Shown here: positions 36,401 through 43,867 of the stretch, in pieces
Numbering within the stretch: position 1 is the stretch's first letter
Layout of the letters: every line of letters begins with the position of its first letter
From: Solibacillus sp040273735
GTDB taxonomy: Bacteria > Bacillota > Bacilli > Bacillales_A > Planococcaceae
NCBI RefSeq assembly: GCF_040273735.1
Contig: NZ_JBELZM010000003.1
Location: 62,001-126,000 of the forward strand
Direction of reading: 5' to 3'
DNA length: 64,000 nucleotides
Made by a program: the position numbers and the translations under genes
The notes under the pieces: model-generated
Database searches by the model: none
What the model was told of the DNA's origin: nothing
The model's input: the letters and a program-made list of their open reading frames with translations, nothing else

Positions 36401-36493
36401 ATCCGGGAAGAGGGCCTGCTTTATATAGAGGGCTTTTACGAGCAACGATTTAATAAACAACAAATAAAAGTTAAACAGATTATTATAAAATAA
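33419..36493 (+). CDS. dnaE: DNA polymerase III subunit alpha (DnaE type)
   Basis: In Bacillus DnaE extends RNA primers before handing over to PolC. The 1024-residue protein has the C-family polymerase core with GPGRGSSASSLVAFAL and PDIDIDFLDTRRHEV (catalytic aspartates in 374-378), VDVVPIEEG, the finger region, a helix-hairpin-helix (FADYGFPKSHAVAYS) and a C-terminal OB fold. It is about 90 residues shorter than B. subtilis DnaE, and its N-terminal PHP domain reads PQVRTSADLLKS where the family has a His-x-His-Ser motif. The start is GTG with GGAGGG upstream. Follows nrnA by 19 bases. Confidence 0.94.
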   Translation: MTVYPQVRTSADLLKSTIRIEELIPFLHQQKAKSCAIVNTKLYGLLPFWFEMKRAGIHPVVGLTIQLELSEDQSLPLVLYAKTNEGYRNLLKISSSISIRPEQTIPLRWLLAYGKGIAFMIPVIEQQAIWLQQEAEPLLKEIIKAYPDEVYIGISRLSDTAGWESSAVQLAEKNALPIVATHESLFFNDKDFFAYEVAQAIHTGVKLSEAAESNKQGNHLLTAEQWQQKFNDQQQWLVQMENLLLSCQIEINTNNVYMPKFPVGEGETAENLLQRQVVTGIQRRLNTSAVPDQYVERMNYELHVIQSMGYSDYFLIVADFMQFAREAQILTGPGRGSSASSLVAFALEITQVDPLQYDLLFERFLNPERITLPDIDIDFLDTRRHEVIQYVAKKYGKQYVAQIITFGTLSAKAVARDVARMFNFESEALEMISKLIPNKHGITLKEAYAMSENLRAWVTAEPIRQKWFETSLRLEGLPRNASTHAAGVVLSPVPLVDVVPIEEGHDGIFLTQWPMQEVEQNGLLKIDFLGLRNLTILEQIRKSIQFTHNTQINFNQIPLNDEKTFELLQNGDTNGIFQLESDGMKNALREIKPTHFLDIVAVNALYRPGPMEFIPMYARRKHKKEQVIMPHPHLTPILEETYGVIIYQEQIMRIANVMAGFSFGQADLLRRAVSKKKRDVLEQQRASFVKGALTKGYTQQAAEEVYALIVRFADYGFPKSHAVAYSVISYQMAYLKANYPVNFYAALLTNATGNPEKLAQIIMEAKARGIEILPPSINRSMRHFKVESGKIRFSLSTIKGVPQPFLQKLLIARQERQKPFDSIFDLAVTLTTANFNRKIIEPLIKAGALDEFGKDRATLLATIEGAQKQADFVRPGGDDLFEGALLAFGKPKYSETSPIPEKIKLQYEKDVLGFYLSDHPIVKLRSHFPEVTATVQTLSYLKDNTFVKMIGQVREMRQLRTKRGELMAFVQMEDEFGSVSLTLFPKEYEQVVGKIREEGLLYIEGFYEQRFNKQQIKVKQIIIK

Positions 36494-36501
36494 ATAGTAT
36501 T

Positions 36502-36541
36502 AAAGAGCGCCTTCTAATAGCTTTAGAGGCGCTCTTTTTAT
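36502..36541 (+). terminator. dnaE terminator
   Basis: AAAGAGCGCC pairs with GGCGCTCTTT and is followed by TTTAT. Confidence 0.8.
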
Positions 36542-36632
36542 ATGGGTTCTTCTAAATTTATCGAAAAAACGTAAATCTAGTTATATATTCGCAAATTTTA
36601 TTATATATAAAATATAAGTTTTATATTTTCCC

Positions 36633-36661
36633 TTTACAATGTGAAAAACATTTTGTATCCT
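36633..36661 (+). promoter_or_regulatory. Promoter of the FadR/GntR gene
   Basis: TTTACA (36633-36638) and TATCCT (36656-36661) are 17 bases apart. The predicted start is about 36668, just before a GntR-type operator. Confidence 0.5.
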
Positions 36662-36673
36662 TACTTTAGTAAC

Positions 36674-36684
36674 TGGTCTGACCA
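36674..36684. promoter_or_regulatory. Candidate FadR-subfamily operator
   Basis: TGGTCTGACCA is a perfect palindrome of the TnGT-N3-ACnA form used by FadR-type GntR repressors. It lies at about +7 to +17 of the gene for such a regulator, which suggests autorepression. Confidence 0.55.
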
Positions 36685-36732
36685 CTTTTGTTGATAATAA
36701 TGGAAAGCGTTAGTCACGGTGAGGTGAAGAAT

Positions 36733-37368
36733 GTGGAAGATAAGCCCGCAAAAAAGATGTTTATTCAAATTGTTAAGCAATTACACGATTTAATTGCAGA
36801 GCAAAATATTCAGGAAGGGCAAAAGCTTCCTTCAGAAAGAATGTTAAGCGAGCAGCTGCAAGTGGGAAGGTCTTCGGTTCGGGAGGCTCTGCGCAGTCTG
36901 GAGTTGCTGGGGTTAATTGAAACAAGGCATGGCGGTGGTACATATTTGGCGAGTATGCAGCACCATCAGTTTGTTGAAATTGTCGGATCATTTATTTTGC
37001 AGGATGAAAAATCGATTGCGGATGTGCATGCAACGAGAGAAATGCACGAAAAAGAAGCGATTCGAATTATTTGCCAGTCTGACAATTTGAGGGCACTACC
37101 AATTTGGCAGAGCTTTTTTGTAATGGTAGAGCTGGGGCAGGAGTTAAAAAGAGAAGACATACTTCGTGAGTGTATAATCGTTTCAGGTAACCGGCTTGCA
37201 TTAAAAATTTGGCTCCAGCTTCTTTCTTTCAGCAATAATCTATCGGCAAATGAAATTACAGAAGAAGAGAAAATGGAATTAAAAATACTGCTTGCTTCAC
37301 TGCAAATGGGTTATTTACATGAAGCAATTGATTCATATGAAAAATGGATGGTCATTATTAAAGAATGA
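36733..37368 (+). CDS. FadR-subfamily GntR transcriptional regulator
   Basis: The 211-residue protein has an N-terminal GntR winged helix (IVKQLHDLIAEQNIQEGQKLPSERMLSEQLQVGRSSVREALRS, given here in part as residues 10-55) and an all-helical FCD-like C-terminal domain that would bind a small acid or acyl ligand. I choose GTG 36733, six bases after GAGGTGA; a TTG 45 bases upstream is less likely. It precedes accD by 26 bases, so it probably shares a transcript with, or controls, the acetyl-CoA carboxylase genes. B. subtilis has malic enzyme ytsJ in this interval. Confidence 0.82.
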   Translation: MEDKPAKKMFIQIVKQLHDLIAEQNIQEGQKLPSERMLSEQLQVGRSSVREALRSLELLGLIETRHGGGTYLASMQHHQFVEIVGSFILQDEKSIADVHATREMHEKEAIRIICQSDNLRALPIWQSFFVMVELGQELKREDILRECIIVSGNRLALKIWLQLLSFSNNLSANEITEEEKMELKILLASLQMGYLHEAIDSYEKWMVIIKE

Positions 37369-37394
37369 TTACGTGAATATAAAGGGGGATTACG

Positions 37395-38267
37395 ATGGCA
37401 ATTCGTGATTTATTTACAATTAGTCGTAAAAAAAATACTGATAATATTACTAGAAAAGAAGATGAAAAATCCTTTCCGGAAGGCATCGTGACCAAGTGTC
37501 CTAAATGTAAAACGATTCATGTCACAAAAGAACTCGAAAAAAACTTAAAAGTATGCGCTAAATGTCAGCATCATTTTAGTTTAAATGCCAATGAAAGAAT
37601 TGCCTGTTTTTTAGATGAGGGTTCATTTGTTTCAATGGACGATCATCTTCAAACTATCAATCCGCTAAACTTCCCTGCATATGTTGAAAAAGTGGAAGCG
37701 GATATTAAGAAGACAGGGTTAAACGAAGCTGTATTAACAGGTGTAGGTGCATTAAAAGGGATGCAGGTCGTTGTTGCGGTAATGGATTCGCACTTCCGTA
37801 TGGGGTCGATGGGTTCGGTTGTTGGTGAAAAAATTACACGCGCTGTAGAAAAGGCGACAGAGCTGAAAGTGCCATTCATTATCTTCACGGCAAGTGGCGG
37901 TGCGCGGATGCAAGAAGGGGTATTGTCATTAATGCAAATGGCAAAAACGAGTGTTGCTTTAAAACGCCATAGCGAGGAAGGCTTACTGTATATTTCAATT
38001 TTGACACATCCTACTACAGGTGGTGTATCGGCAAGTTTTGCATCGATCGGCGATTATAATATTGCAGAGCCTCAAAGTCTGATTGGGTTTGCGGGACGTC
38101 GTGTAATAGAACAAACGGTACGTGAAAAGTTACCGGAAGATTTCCAGACAGCAGAATTTTTACTAGATCATGGACAGCTTGATGCAATTTTTAACCGAAC
38201 AGAAATGCGAGACAAAATTGCAACAATTGTTAAGCTGCATGTACAGGGAGGCGTATCGCATGTCTAA
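37395..38267 (+). CDS. accD: Acetyl-CoA carboxylase, carboxyltransferase beta subunit
   Basis: AccD with AccA transfers the carboxyl group from biotin to acetyl-CoA, the first step of fatty acid synthesis. The 290-residue protein has an N-terminal zinc ribbon (Cys35, Cys38, Cys54, Cys57) and the crotonase-like carboxyltransferase core with ASGGARMQEG and THPTTGGVSASFA. GGGGGA precedes the ATG. Its stop overlaps accA by eight bases, coupling equal synthesis of the two subunits. It follows a FadR-type regulator. Confidence 0.97.
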   Translation: MAIRDLFTISRKKNTDNITRKEDEKSFPEGIVTKCPKCKTIHVTKELEKNLKVCAKCQHHFSLNANERIACFLDEGSFVSMDDHLQTINPLNFPAYVEKVEADIKKTGLNEAVLTGVGALKGMQVVVAVMDSHFRMGSMGSVVGEKITRAVEKATELKVPFIIFTASGGARMQEGVLSLMQMAKTSVALKRHSEEGLLYISILTHPTTGGVSASFASIGDYNIAEPQSLIGFAGRRVIEQTVREKLPEDFQTAEFLLDHGQLDAIFNRTEMRDKIATIVKLHVQGGVSHV

Positions 38268-39216
38268 ATTAATGGCATTTGAAGAACCGGTTGTAAAACT
38301 TCGTGAAAAAATTGTAGAGTTAAAAACAATTGCCACGGAAGCAGATGTGGATATGAGTGGAGAAATTGAGAAGTTGGAAACACGCTTGCAGGAACTTGAA
38401 AAAAGCGTATACGCAAATATGGAGCCTTGGCACCGTGTGCAAGTAGCCCGCCATGCTGACCGTCCAACGACACTTGAATATATTGAACGTATTTTTGAAG
38501 ATTTTATCGAAGTGCATGGAGATCGTACATTTAAAGATGATGCAGCAATTGTCGGCGGGATTGCATCATTCAATGGTCAGCCAATTACGATCATTGGTCA
38601 CCAGCGCGGGAAAACGACAAAAGAAAATATTCGCCGCAATTTTGGCATGCCTCATCCGGAAGGCTACCGGAAGGCGTTACGTTTAATGAAACAGGCAGAG
38701 AAATTCAAACGCCCAATCATTTGCTTTATCGATACGAAAGGCGCGTATCCGGGTAAAGCAGCTGAGGAACGCGGTCAAAGTGAAGCAATTGCGCGTAATT
38801 TGTTTGAAATGGCAGGCATTCGGGTACCGATTATTAGTATTGTAATTGGTGAAGGTGGAAGTGGCGGTGCCCTTGCCCTTGGAGTTGCAAATAAAATTTT
38901 GATGCTTGAAAACTCAACTTATTCGGTAATTTCTCCTGAAGGAGCTGCATCGATTTTATGGAAAGATGCAAGCTATGCTAAAGAGGCGGCAGAAGCGATG
39001 AAAATAACAGCCCTTGATTTAAAGCAGCTTAAAGTTATTGATGGGATTATACCGGAAGTTGCCGGAGGTGCCCATAAAGATATTGAGCAGCAGGCAACCT
39101 TTATGAAAGAATATCTTACAAACGTTTTAAATGATTTAAATAAAGAGAGCGAAGATCAATTAGTTGAAAATCGTTATATGAAATTTAAAAATATTGGCCA
39201 ATATATAGAACAATAA
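38260..39216 (+). CDS. accA: Acetyl-CoA carboxylase, carboxyltransferase alpha subunit
   Basis: The partner of AccD. The 318-residue protein starts MSKLMAFEEPVVKLREKI, has a helical N-terminal part and the carboxyltransferase core with FIDTKGAYPG, IGEGGSGGALALG and ISPEGAASILWKD. ATG 38260 lies inside the end of accD with GGGAGG eight bases upstream. Any longer in-frame version would lie inside accD and is not supported. A terminator separates it from pfkA. Confidence 0.97.
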   Translation: MSKLMAFEEPVVKLREKIVELKTIATEADVDMSGEIEKLETRLQELEKSVYANMEPWHRVQVARHADRPTTLEYIERIFEDFIEVHGDRTFKDDAAIVGGIASFNGQPITIIGHQRGKTTKENIRRNFGMPHPEGYRKALRLMKQAEKFKRPIICFIDTKGAYPGKAAEERGQSEAIARNLFEMAGIRVPIISIVIGEGGSGGALALGVANKILMLENSTYSVISPEGAASILWKDASYAKEAAEAMKITALDLKQLKVIDGIIPEVAGGAHKDIEQQATFMKEYLTNVLNDLNKESEDQLVENRYMKFKNIGQYIEQ

Positions 39217-39241
39217 GGTTGTTTTATAACAGTGATATACA

Positions 39242-39278
39242 TTGAAGAATGCGTGTGAGCGCATTCTTCATTTTTTTC
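39242..39278 (+). terminator. accDA terminator
   Basis: TGAAGAATGCG pairs with CGCATTCTTCA, followed by TTTTTTT. Confidence 0.88.
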
Positions 39279-39371
39279 AAAAGCTTTACAATTTGTTTTG
39301 TAGAATAGTTACATATGAGCGTGTTTTCTGTTAATGTGGTTAGTAGCAGCGTAATAGGAGGAAAAGGTCGT

Positions 39372-40331
39372 ATGAAGAAGATTGCGGTTTTAACGAGTGG
39401 TGGAGACGCACCGGGAATGAATGCTGTTATTCGTGCAGTCGTTCGTAAAGCGCGTTTTCATAATGTTGATGTTGTCGGAGTATATCATGGGTATGAAGGT
39501 CTTTATAACGGGAAATTCGAACTTTTAGATATTGGTTCTGTTGGCGATATTATTCAACGAGGCGGAACGAAACTGTATTCAGCACGTTTCCCTGAATTTA
39601 AGCAGGATGATATTCAATATAGAGCAATTGAACGCATGAAAGAAGAGGGAATCGAAGGGTTAGTTGTCATAGGCGGAGATGGTACTTACCGTGGAGCCAT
39701 GCAATTATCAGATAAAGGATTCCCGTGTGTCGGCATTCCCGGTACAATAGACAATGACGTACCTGGTACAGAATATACAATTGGCTTTGATACGGCATTA
39801 AATACAGTCGTTGAATCCATCGATAAAATCCGAGACACGGCAACAAGTCATGAAAATACGTTTGTTATTGAAGTAATGGGCCGCGATGCAGGAGACATTG
39901 CTCTTTGGGCAGGTTTGGCCGCTGGTGCGGAATCAATTTTAATACCTGAAGAGTCGTATGATCTGGATGATATTGTAACACGTCTTGAGCGTGGGGCAGC
40001 TCGTGGAAAGCGCCACAGTATTATAATTGTCGCTGAAGGTGTGATGAATGGTCATAAACTTGCGCAGCTTTTGGAAGAACGCACAGGAATTAAAATTCGA
40101 ACATCTGTATTAGGCCATATACAGCGGGGAGGGTCTCCATCTGCTCGGGATCGCGTTTTAGCAGGTAGGTTTGGCGCAAGAGCGGTAGAGCTATTGTTGG
40201 AAAACAAAGGTGGAAGAGCAGTTGGCGTGAAAAATCACGCTATAATCGATTATGATTTAAGAAAAGCATTTGAAACTAAGCACCAAGCAGACTTAAGTTT
40301 GTATACATTATCAAAAGAGCTTTCAATTTAA
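39372..40331 (+). CDS. pfkA: 6-phosphofructokinase
   Basis: PfkA phosphorylates fructose 6-phosphate, the committed step of glycolysis. The 319-residue protein starts MKKIAVLTSGGDAPGMNA and has GGDGTYRGA (ATP site), GIPGTIDNDVPGTEYTIGFDTA (catalytic Asp of TIDND) and GHIQRGG. ATG 39372 is preceded by ATAGGAGGA; upstream in-frame codons have no ribosome binding site. pyk starts 28 bases after its stop, so the two form the usual pfkA-pyk operon. Confidence 0.97.
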   Translation: MKKIAVLTSGGDAPGMNAVIRAVVRKARFHNVDVVGVYHGYEGLYNGKFELLDIGSVGDIIQRGGTKLYSARFPEFKQDDIQYRAIERMKEEGIEGLVVIGGDGTYRGAMQLSDKGFPCVGIPGTIDNDVPGTEYTIGFDTALNTVVESIDKIRDTATSHENTFVIEVMGRDAGDIALWAGLAAGAESILIPEESYDLDDIVTRLERGAARGKRHSIIIVAEGVMNGHKLAQLLEERTGIKIRTSVLGHIQRGGSPSARDRVLAGRFGARAVELLLENKGGRAVGVKNHAIIDYDLRKAFETKHQADLSLYTLSKELSI

Positions 40332-40359
40332 AGTGCATAAAAACGGAGATGACAAAACT

Positions 40360-42120
40360 ATGAGAAAAACTAAAATTGTTTGTACTATTGGACCAGCTAG
40401 TGAATCACCAGAAATGTTAGAAAAGTTAATTGATGCAGGGATGAATGTTGCCCGTTTAAACTTCTCACACGGAAATCATGAAGAACATGCAAACCGTATT
40501 GCCGCAATTCGTGATGCAGCAGAACGCATGAAAAAACCGGTTGGAATTTTATTGGACACAAAAGGACCTGAAATCAGAACACATTCAATGGAAAACGGTG
40601 AGTTACATTTAGTAACAGGACAAGTAATCGATATTTCGATGACAGAAGTTTTAGGAAATGAATCACGTTTCTCCATCACATACGATCAGCTGATTGAAGA
40701 CGTAGACCAAAACGATATAATCTTATTGGATGACGGCTTAATCGAATTGCGTGTACTTGCGAAAGATACGGAGCAAGGGTTAATCCATACAATTGTTGAA
40801 AACGCCGGTATTTTAAAGAATAAAAAAGGTGTTAATGTACCTGGTGTTTCTGTGAAATTACCTGGCATTACAGATAAAGATGCAGCAGATATTTTATTCG
40901 GTATTGAGCAAGGTATCGATTTCATTGCAGCTTCATTTGTTCGTACTGCAAAGGATGTACTCGAAATTCGTGAGCTATTGGAGCAAAATAACGGCAGCCA
41001 CATTCAAATTATCCCTAAAATCGAAAACCAGGAAGGCGTTGACAACATCGATGAAATTATCGAAGTTTCAGACGGTTTAATGGTGGCCCGCGGGGATTTA
41101 GGTGTAGAGATTCCTGCAGAAGAAGTTCCTTTAGTACAAAAATCATTAATCCGAAAATGTAACCAAGTCGGTAAGCCTGTTATTACAGCGACACAAATGC
41201 TGGACTCAATGCAGCGCAATCCACGTCCAACTCGCGCAGAAGCATCAGACGTTGCAAACGCAATTATGGATGGTACAGATGCAATCATGCTTTCTGGGGA
41301 AACAGCAGCAGGTCTTTATCCGGTAGAGTCTGTAGCGACAATGAACAAAATTGCGATTCGTACGGAAAATGCTTTGGATTACCGAGAAATTGTATCAAAA
41401 CGAAGCCGTGAAAAAGAGGCAAATATGACAGAAGCTATTTCTCAGGCAGTTGCCTATACTTCGATTAACCTTGGTGTTAAAGCAGTATTAGCTCCAACTG
41501 AAAGCGGAAATACGGCAAGAATGATTGCAAAATATCGACCAGGTGTATCAATTATCGCAGTTACAAGTCAGCCAAATGTTGCTCAGAAATTGACATTGGT
41601 ATGGGGCGTGAAACCGATTTTAACGCAGCGAGTTTCAACAACGGATGAAATTTTAGAGTTATCAGTTGATGAAGCGCTAAAACATGAGTTTGTCAGCCAC
41701 GGTGATGTAGTTGTTATTACTGCTGGTCTTCCGGTTGGTGAAGCGGGTACAACGAACTTAATGAAAGTGCATGTAATTGGCGACTTATTGGCACGTGGAC
41801 AAGGTATTGGTAAACTGTCAGTTGTTGGTAATGCAATTATCGCTAACAATGCAGCAGAAGCATTAGCTTACGACACAGAAGGAGCAATTATTGTAACAGT
41901 AGGCTCTGATCGTGAAATGATGCCGGCGATTGAAAAATGCGCAGGTATTATTACTGAAGAAGGCGGGTTAACATCACACGCTGCTGTAGTTGGCTTAAGC
42001 TTAGGTATTCCTGTAATTGTCGGTGTAAAAGAAGCAACTACTCTAATCCAGCACGGACAGGAAATTACAATGGATGCCGAAACAGGTGTTATTTATAAAG
42101 GACACGCGAGCGTTCTTTAA
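40360..42120 (+). CDS. pyk: Pyruvate kinase with C-terminal PEP-utilising domain
   Basis: Pyk makes pyruvate and ATP from phosphoenolpyruvate. The 586-residue protein has MRKTKIVCTIGPAS, ARLNFSHG, DTKGPEIRTH, the MVARGDLGVEIP active region and TATQMLDSM. About 110 extra C-terminal residues hold the swivelling histidine motif GGLTSHAAVVG of PEP-utilising enzymes, as in Bacillus and Geobacillus pyruvate kinases. ATG 40360 has GGAGATGA upstream. A terminator follows. Confidence 0.97.
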   Translation: MRKTKIVCTIGPASESPEMLEKLIDAGMNVARLNFSHGNHEEHANRIAAIRDAAERMKKPVGILLDTKGPEIRTHSMENGELHLVTGQVIDISMTEVLGNESRFSITYDQLIEDVDQNDIILLDDGLIELRVLAKDTEQGLIHTIVENAGILKNKKGVNVPGVSVKLPGITDKDAADILFGIEQGIDFIAASFVRTAKDVLEIRELLEQNNGSHIQIIPKIENQEGVDNIDEIIEVSDGLMVARGDLGVEIPAEEVPLVQKSLIRKCNQVGKPVITATQMLDSMQRNPRPTRAEASDVANAIMDGTDAIMLSGETAAGLYPVESVATMNKIAIRTENALDYREIVSKRSREKEANMTEAISQAVAYTSINLGVKAVLAPTESGNTARMIAKYRPGVSIIAVTSQPNVAQKLTLVWGVKPILTQRVSTTDEILELSVDEALKHEFVSHGDVVVITAGLPVGEAGTTNLMKVHVIGDLLARGQGIGKLSVVGNAIIANNAAEALAYDTEGAIIVTVGSDREMMPAIEKCAGIITEEGGLTSHAAVVGLSLGIPVIVGVKEATTLIQHGQEITMDAETGVIYKGHASVL

Positions 42121-42153
42121 GATTAATACGGATAAAAAATAATTTAGTACAGC

Positions 42154-42196
42154 AAAACCACCATTTCATATAATGAAAATGGTGGTTTGTTTTTTG
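42154..42196 (+). terminator. pfkA-pyk terminator
   Basis: AAACCACCATTT pairs with AAATGGTGGTTT and is followed by a T-rich tract. Confidence 0.85.
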
Positions 42197-42210
42197 TTAT
42201 AATCTCTTTT

Positions 42211-42238
42211 TGAAACTTTTTCTTCGCTGTTTCGTATA
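42211..42238 (+). promoter_or_regulatory. ECF sigma (sigma-W-like) promoter of fxsA
   Basis: TGAAAC (42211-42216) and CGTATA (42233-42238) are 16 bases apart, with a T-run just after the -35. This is the classical sigma-W form. Confidence 0.7.
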
Positions 42239-42263
42239 AAATAGAAGAAGAGGGGGTTCATAT

Positions 42264-42653
42264 ATGAAAAAGATTTTATTTGGATTACTCGCACTCGTAT
42301 TTGCAGAAATTGCGGTATTTATCGTAATTGGAAACGCGATCGGTGTTTTCTATACATTGTTATTAATCATTTTCACATCCATTGCAGGATTGTTGATCGC
42401 CAAAAAACGCGGTACAAAATCTATACAGGATATTCAAAAAAGCATGCAGCAAGGTCAGCCACCCGCAGTACCAGTCATTGAAACATTTATGATTTTTGTT
42501 GGCGGCATACTTTTGGCATTACCAGGCTTCATTACGGATATTATTGGATTATTATTTGTATCAGGAATTACGCGAAATCTGTTTAAACCGGTCATCTTCT
42601 TCTTTTTACGTAAAAAAATGAAAAGAGGACAAGTCGTTATTTTGCAAAAATAG
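42264..42653 (+). CDS. fxsA: FxsA-family membrane protein
   Basis: The 129-residue protein has N-terminal helices (about residues 5-25 and 27-43), the FxsA signature KKRGTKSIQDIQKSMQQGQPP and a third helix (about 69-95). In E. coli FxsA relieves exclusion of phage T7 by the F plasmid; the normal role is unknown. AGAGGGGG precedes the ATG. It is expressed from what looks like an ECF sigma promoter and therefore may belong to an envelope stress response. Its last 17 bases overlap the 3' end of the opposite ytvI gene. Confidence 0.88.
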   Translation: MKKILFGLLALVFAEIAVFIVIGNAIGVFYTLLLIIFTSIAGLLIAKKRGTKSIQDIQKSMQQGQPPAVPVIETFMIFVGGILLALPGFITDIIGLLFVSGITRNLFKPVIFFFLRKKMKRGQVVILQK

Positions 42654-43605
42654 CGTGTTGTTTCACTTTAATGGCAATCATCAATAATATTGGGCTGAGA
42701 ATGATTCCGTAAAAACCGAATAATAATACTGAGGCAGCGCTGATTAGAAATGTGTGGATCATACGTAAATGCAACGTGTGTGACCAGAGCATTGATTCAG
42801 TTAGCTGCCTTATCATTTGTACAATAAAGTACAGAACCAAAATGGCAATGCCCATTATCGGTTCGTCTACAATGAAATAATAAATAGAAACTGGAATCAG
42901 GAAAATTCCGATTCCTAAAAAAGGCAGGCAATCTGCAAAGGCAATTAAAAAGGCTTTAATAACAAATGCTTCAAACTTCAAAAAATAAAACCCTATACAC
43001 AGCAGAATAAACGTCAGCGTAAACAATTGCATTTCCACTACGATAAAGCGGCCAATAAGCTCCATTCCTTTTTGGAAGTAGCGAGCCCATGCAGTGCGAT
43101 AAGCTTTCGGAATATAAGCGAAAAACCATAATCGGTTTTTATAGCTTTCCATCAACGCGAAGTAGAATGTCACAATGAAAATGAAAAATTCAAATATGGA
43201 TTGAAAACTGTTTTTTATAAAATTGATAGTATAGAACAGCAAGTCCCTAATTAAACTTTGAAGTTTTTCTACAATAAACGGAAGAAGCGGATGTTTCATA
43301 TAGGTACTGTCCAAAGATAAGAGTGTTGACTGCAGCTGAGGAAGAATGGTGATAAAGCTGTGAATGATGAGCATGATAACAGATACGACAACCGAGAATA
43401 GAAATACGGAAAGTATTATGACTACGAGAAAGAATGGCAGTCTAAATTGCTGCTTGAAAAAGAGGAATACAGGAAATAGTAAGTAAGCGAAAAATAGACC
43501 GAAAATAATAGGGGGAATGAAATAAAAAAGGATAAAATAAAGTAAAAGAACGATAAAGTTCCTACTTTTTACTAGCCATTGGTTTGTTTTATTTGTATAA
43601 TCCAT
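42637..43605 (-). CDS. ytvI: AI-2E/PerM-family transport protein
   Basis: The 322-residue polytopic protein has about eight hydrophobic segments in the arrangement of the PerM/YtvI (UPF0118) family, with the central amphipathic region (LPQLQSTLLSLD ... RAWARYFQKG-like) and the C-terminal FLGIGIFLIPVSIYYFI, VQMIRQLTESMLWS and FGFYGIILSPILLMI. Family members export small solutes or act as sodium/proton antiporters; the substrate is unknown. The ORF is unusually rich in Phe and Ile. It converges on fxsA with a 17-base overlap and no terminator between. Confidence 0.82.
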   Translation of the reverse strand: MDYTNKTNQWLVKSRNFIVLLLYFILFYFIPPIIFGLFFAYLLFPVFLFFKQQFRLPFFLVVIILSVFLFSVVVSVIMLIIHSFITILPQLQSTLLSLDSTYMKHPLLPFIVEKLQSLIRDLLFYTINFIKNSFQSIFEFFIFIVTFYFALMESYKNRLWFFAYIPKAYRTAWARYFQKGMELIGRFIVVEMQLFTLTFILLCIGFYFLKFEAFVIKAFLIAFADCLPFLGIGIFLIPVSIYYFIVDEPIMGIAILVLYFIVQMIRQLTESMLWSHTLHLRMIHTFLISAASVLLFGFYGIILSPILLMIAIKVKQHAIFAK

Positions 43606-43676
43606 TTATCTCACTCCTAATTAATACCTTGATTAACTCATTACAAATTATAAATTCTCTTTTTTGCATGAATTCT

Positions 43677-43690
43677 ATCACGTATGTGAT
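43677..43690. repeat. Inverted repeat upstream of citZ
   Basis: ATCAC-GTAT-GTGAT is a perfect 5-bp dyad at about -74 to -61 of the predicted citZ start. The binding factor is unknown; it does not have the FNR arrangement. Confidence 0.3.
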
Positions 43691-43715
43691 TTTTTCCTAA
43701 AATACTACTAATTCA

Positions 43716-43744
43716 TTCACAAAGCCGTCAAAATTGATTATAAT
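43716..43744 (+). promoter_or_regulatory. citZ sigma-A promoter
   Basis: TTCACA (43716-43721) and TATAAT (43739-43744) have a 17-base spacer. The predicted start is about 43751, giving a leader of roughly 117 bases. Confidence 0.7.
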
Positions 43745-43750
43745 GAAATT

Positions 43751-43764
43751 TGTAAGCGATTTAC
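43751..43764 (+). promoter_or_regulatory. cre-like site (CcpA) at the citZ start
   Basis: TGTAAGCGATTTAC matches TGWAANCGNTNNCA at 12 of 14 positions. It begins at the predicted transcription start, a repressing position. Confidence 0.5.
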
Positions 43765-43867
43765 TTATAGGTTCAATTGAGCAGAACGATATGAGTGTGC
43801 GACTTTTTTATAGAGTAAAAAGAAAGCACTTACAAAATTAATTTACTAAGTGAAGGAGCGATTTTTT

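Noticed and set aside
39275..39306. TTTACA and TAGAAT upstream of pfkA as a promoter
   Set aside because: The spacer is only 10 bases; no acceptable promoter could be assigned there.
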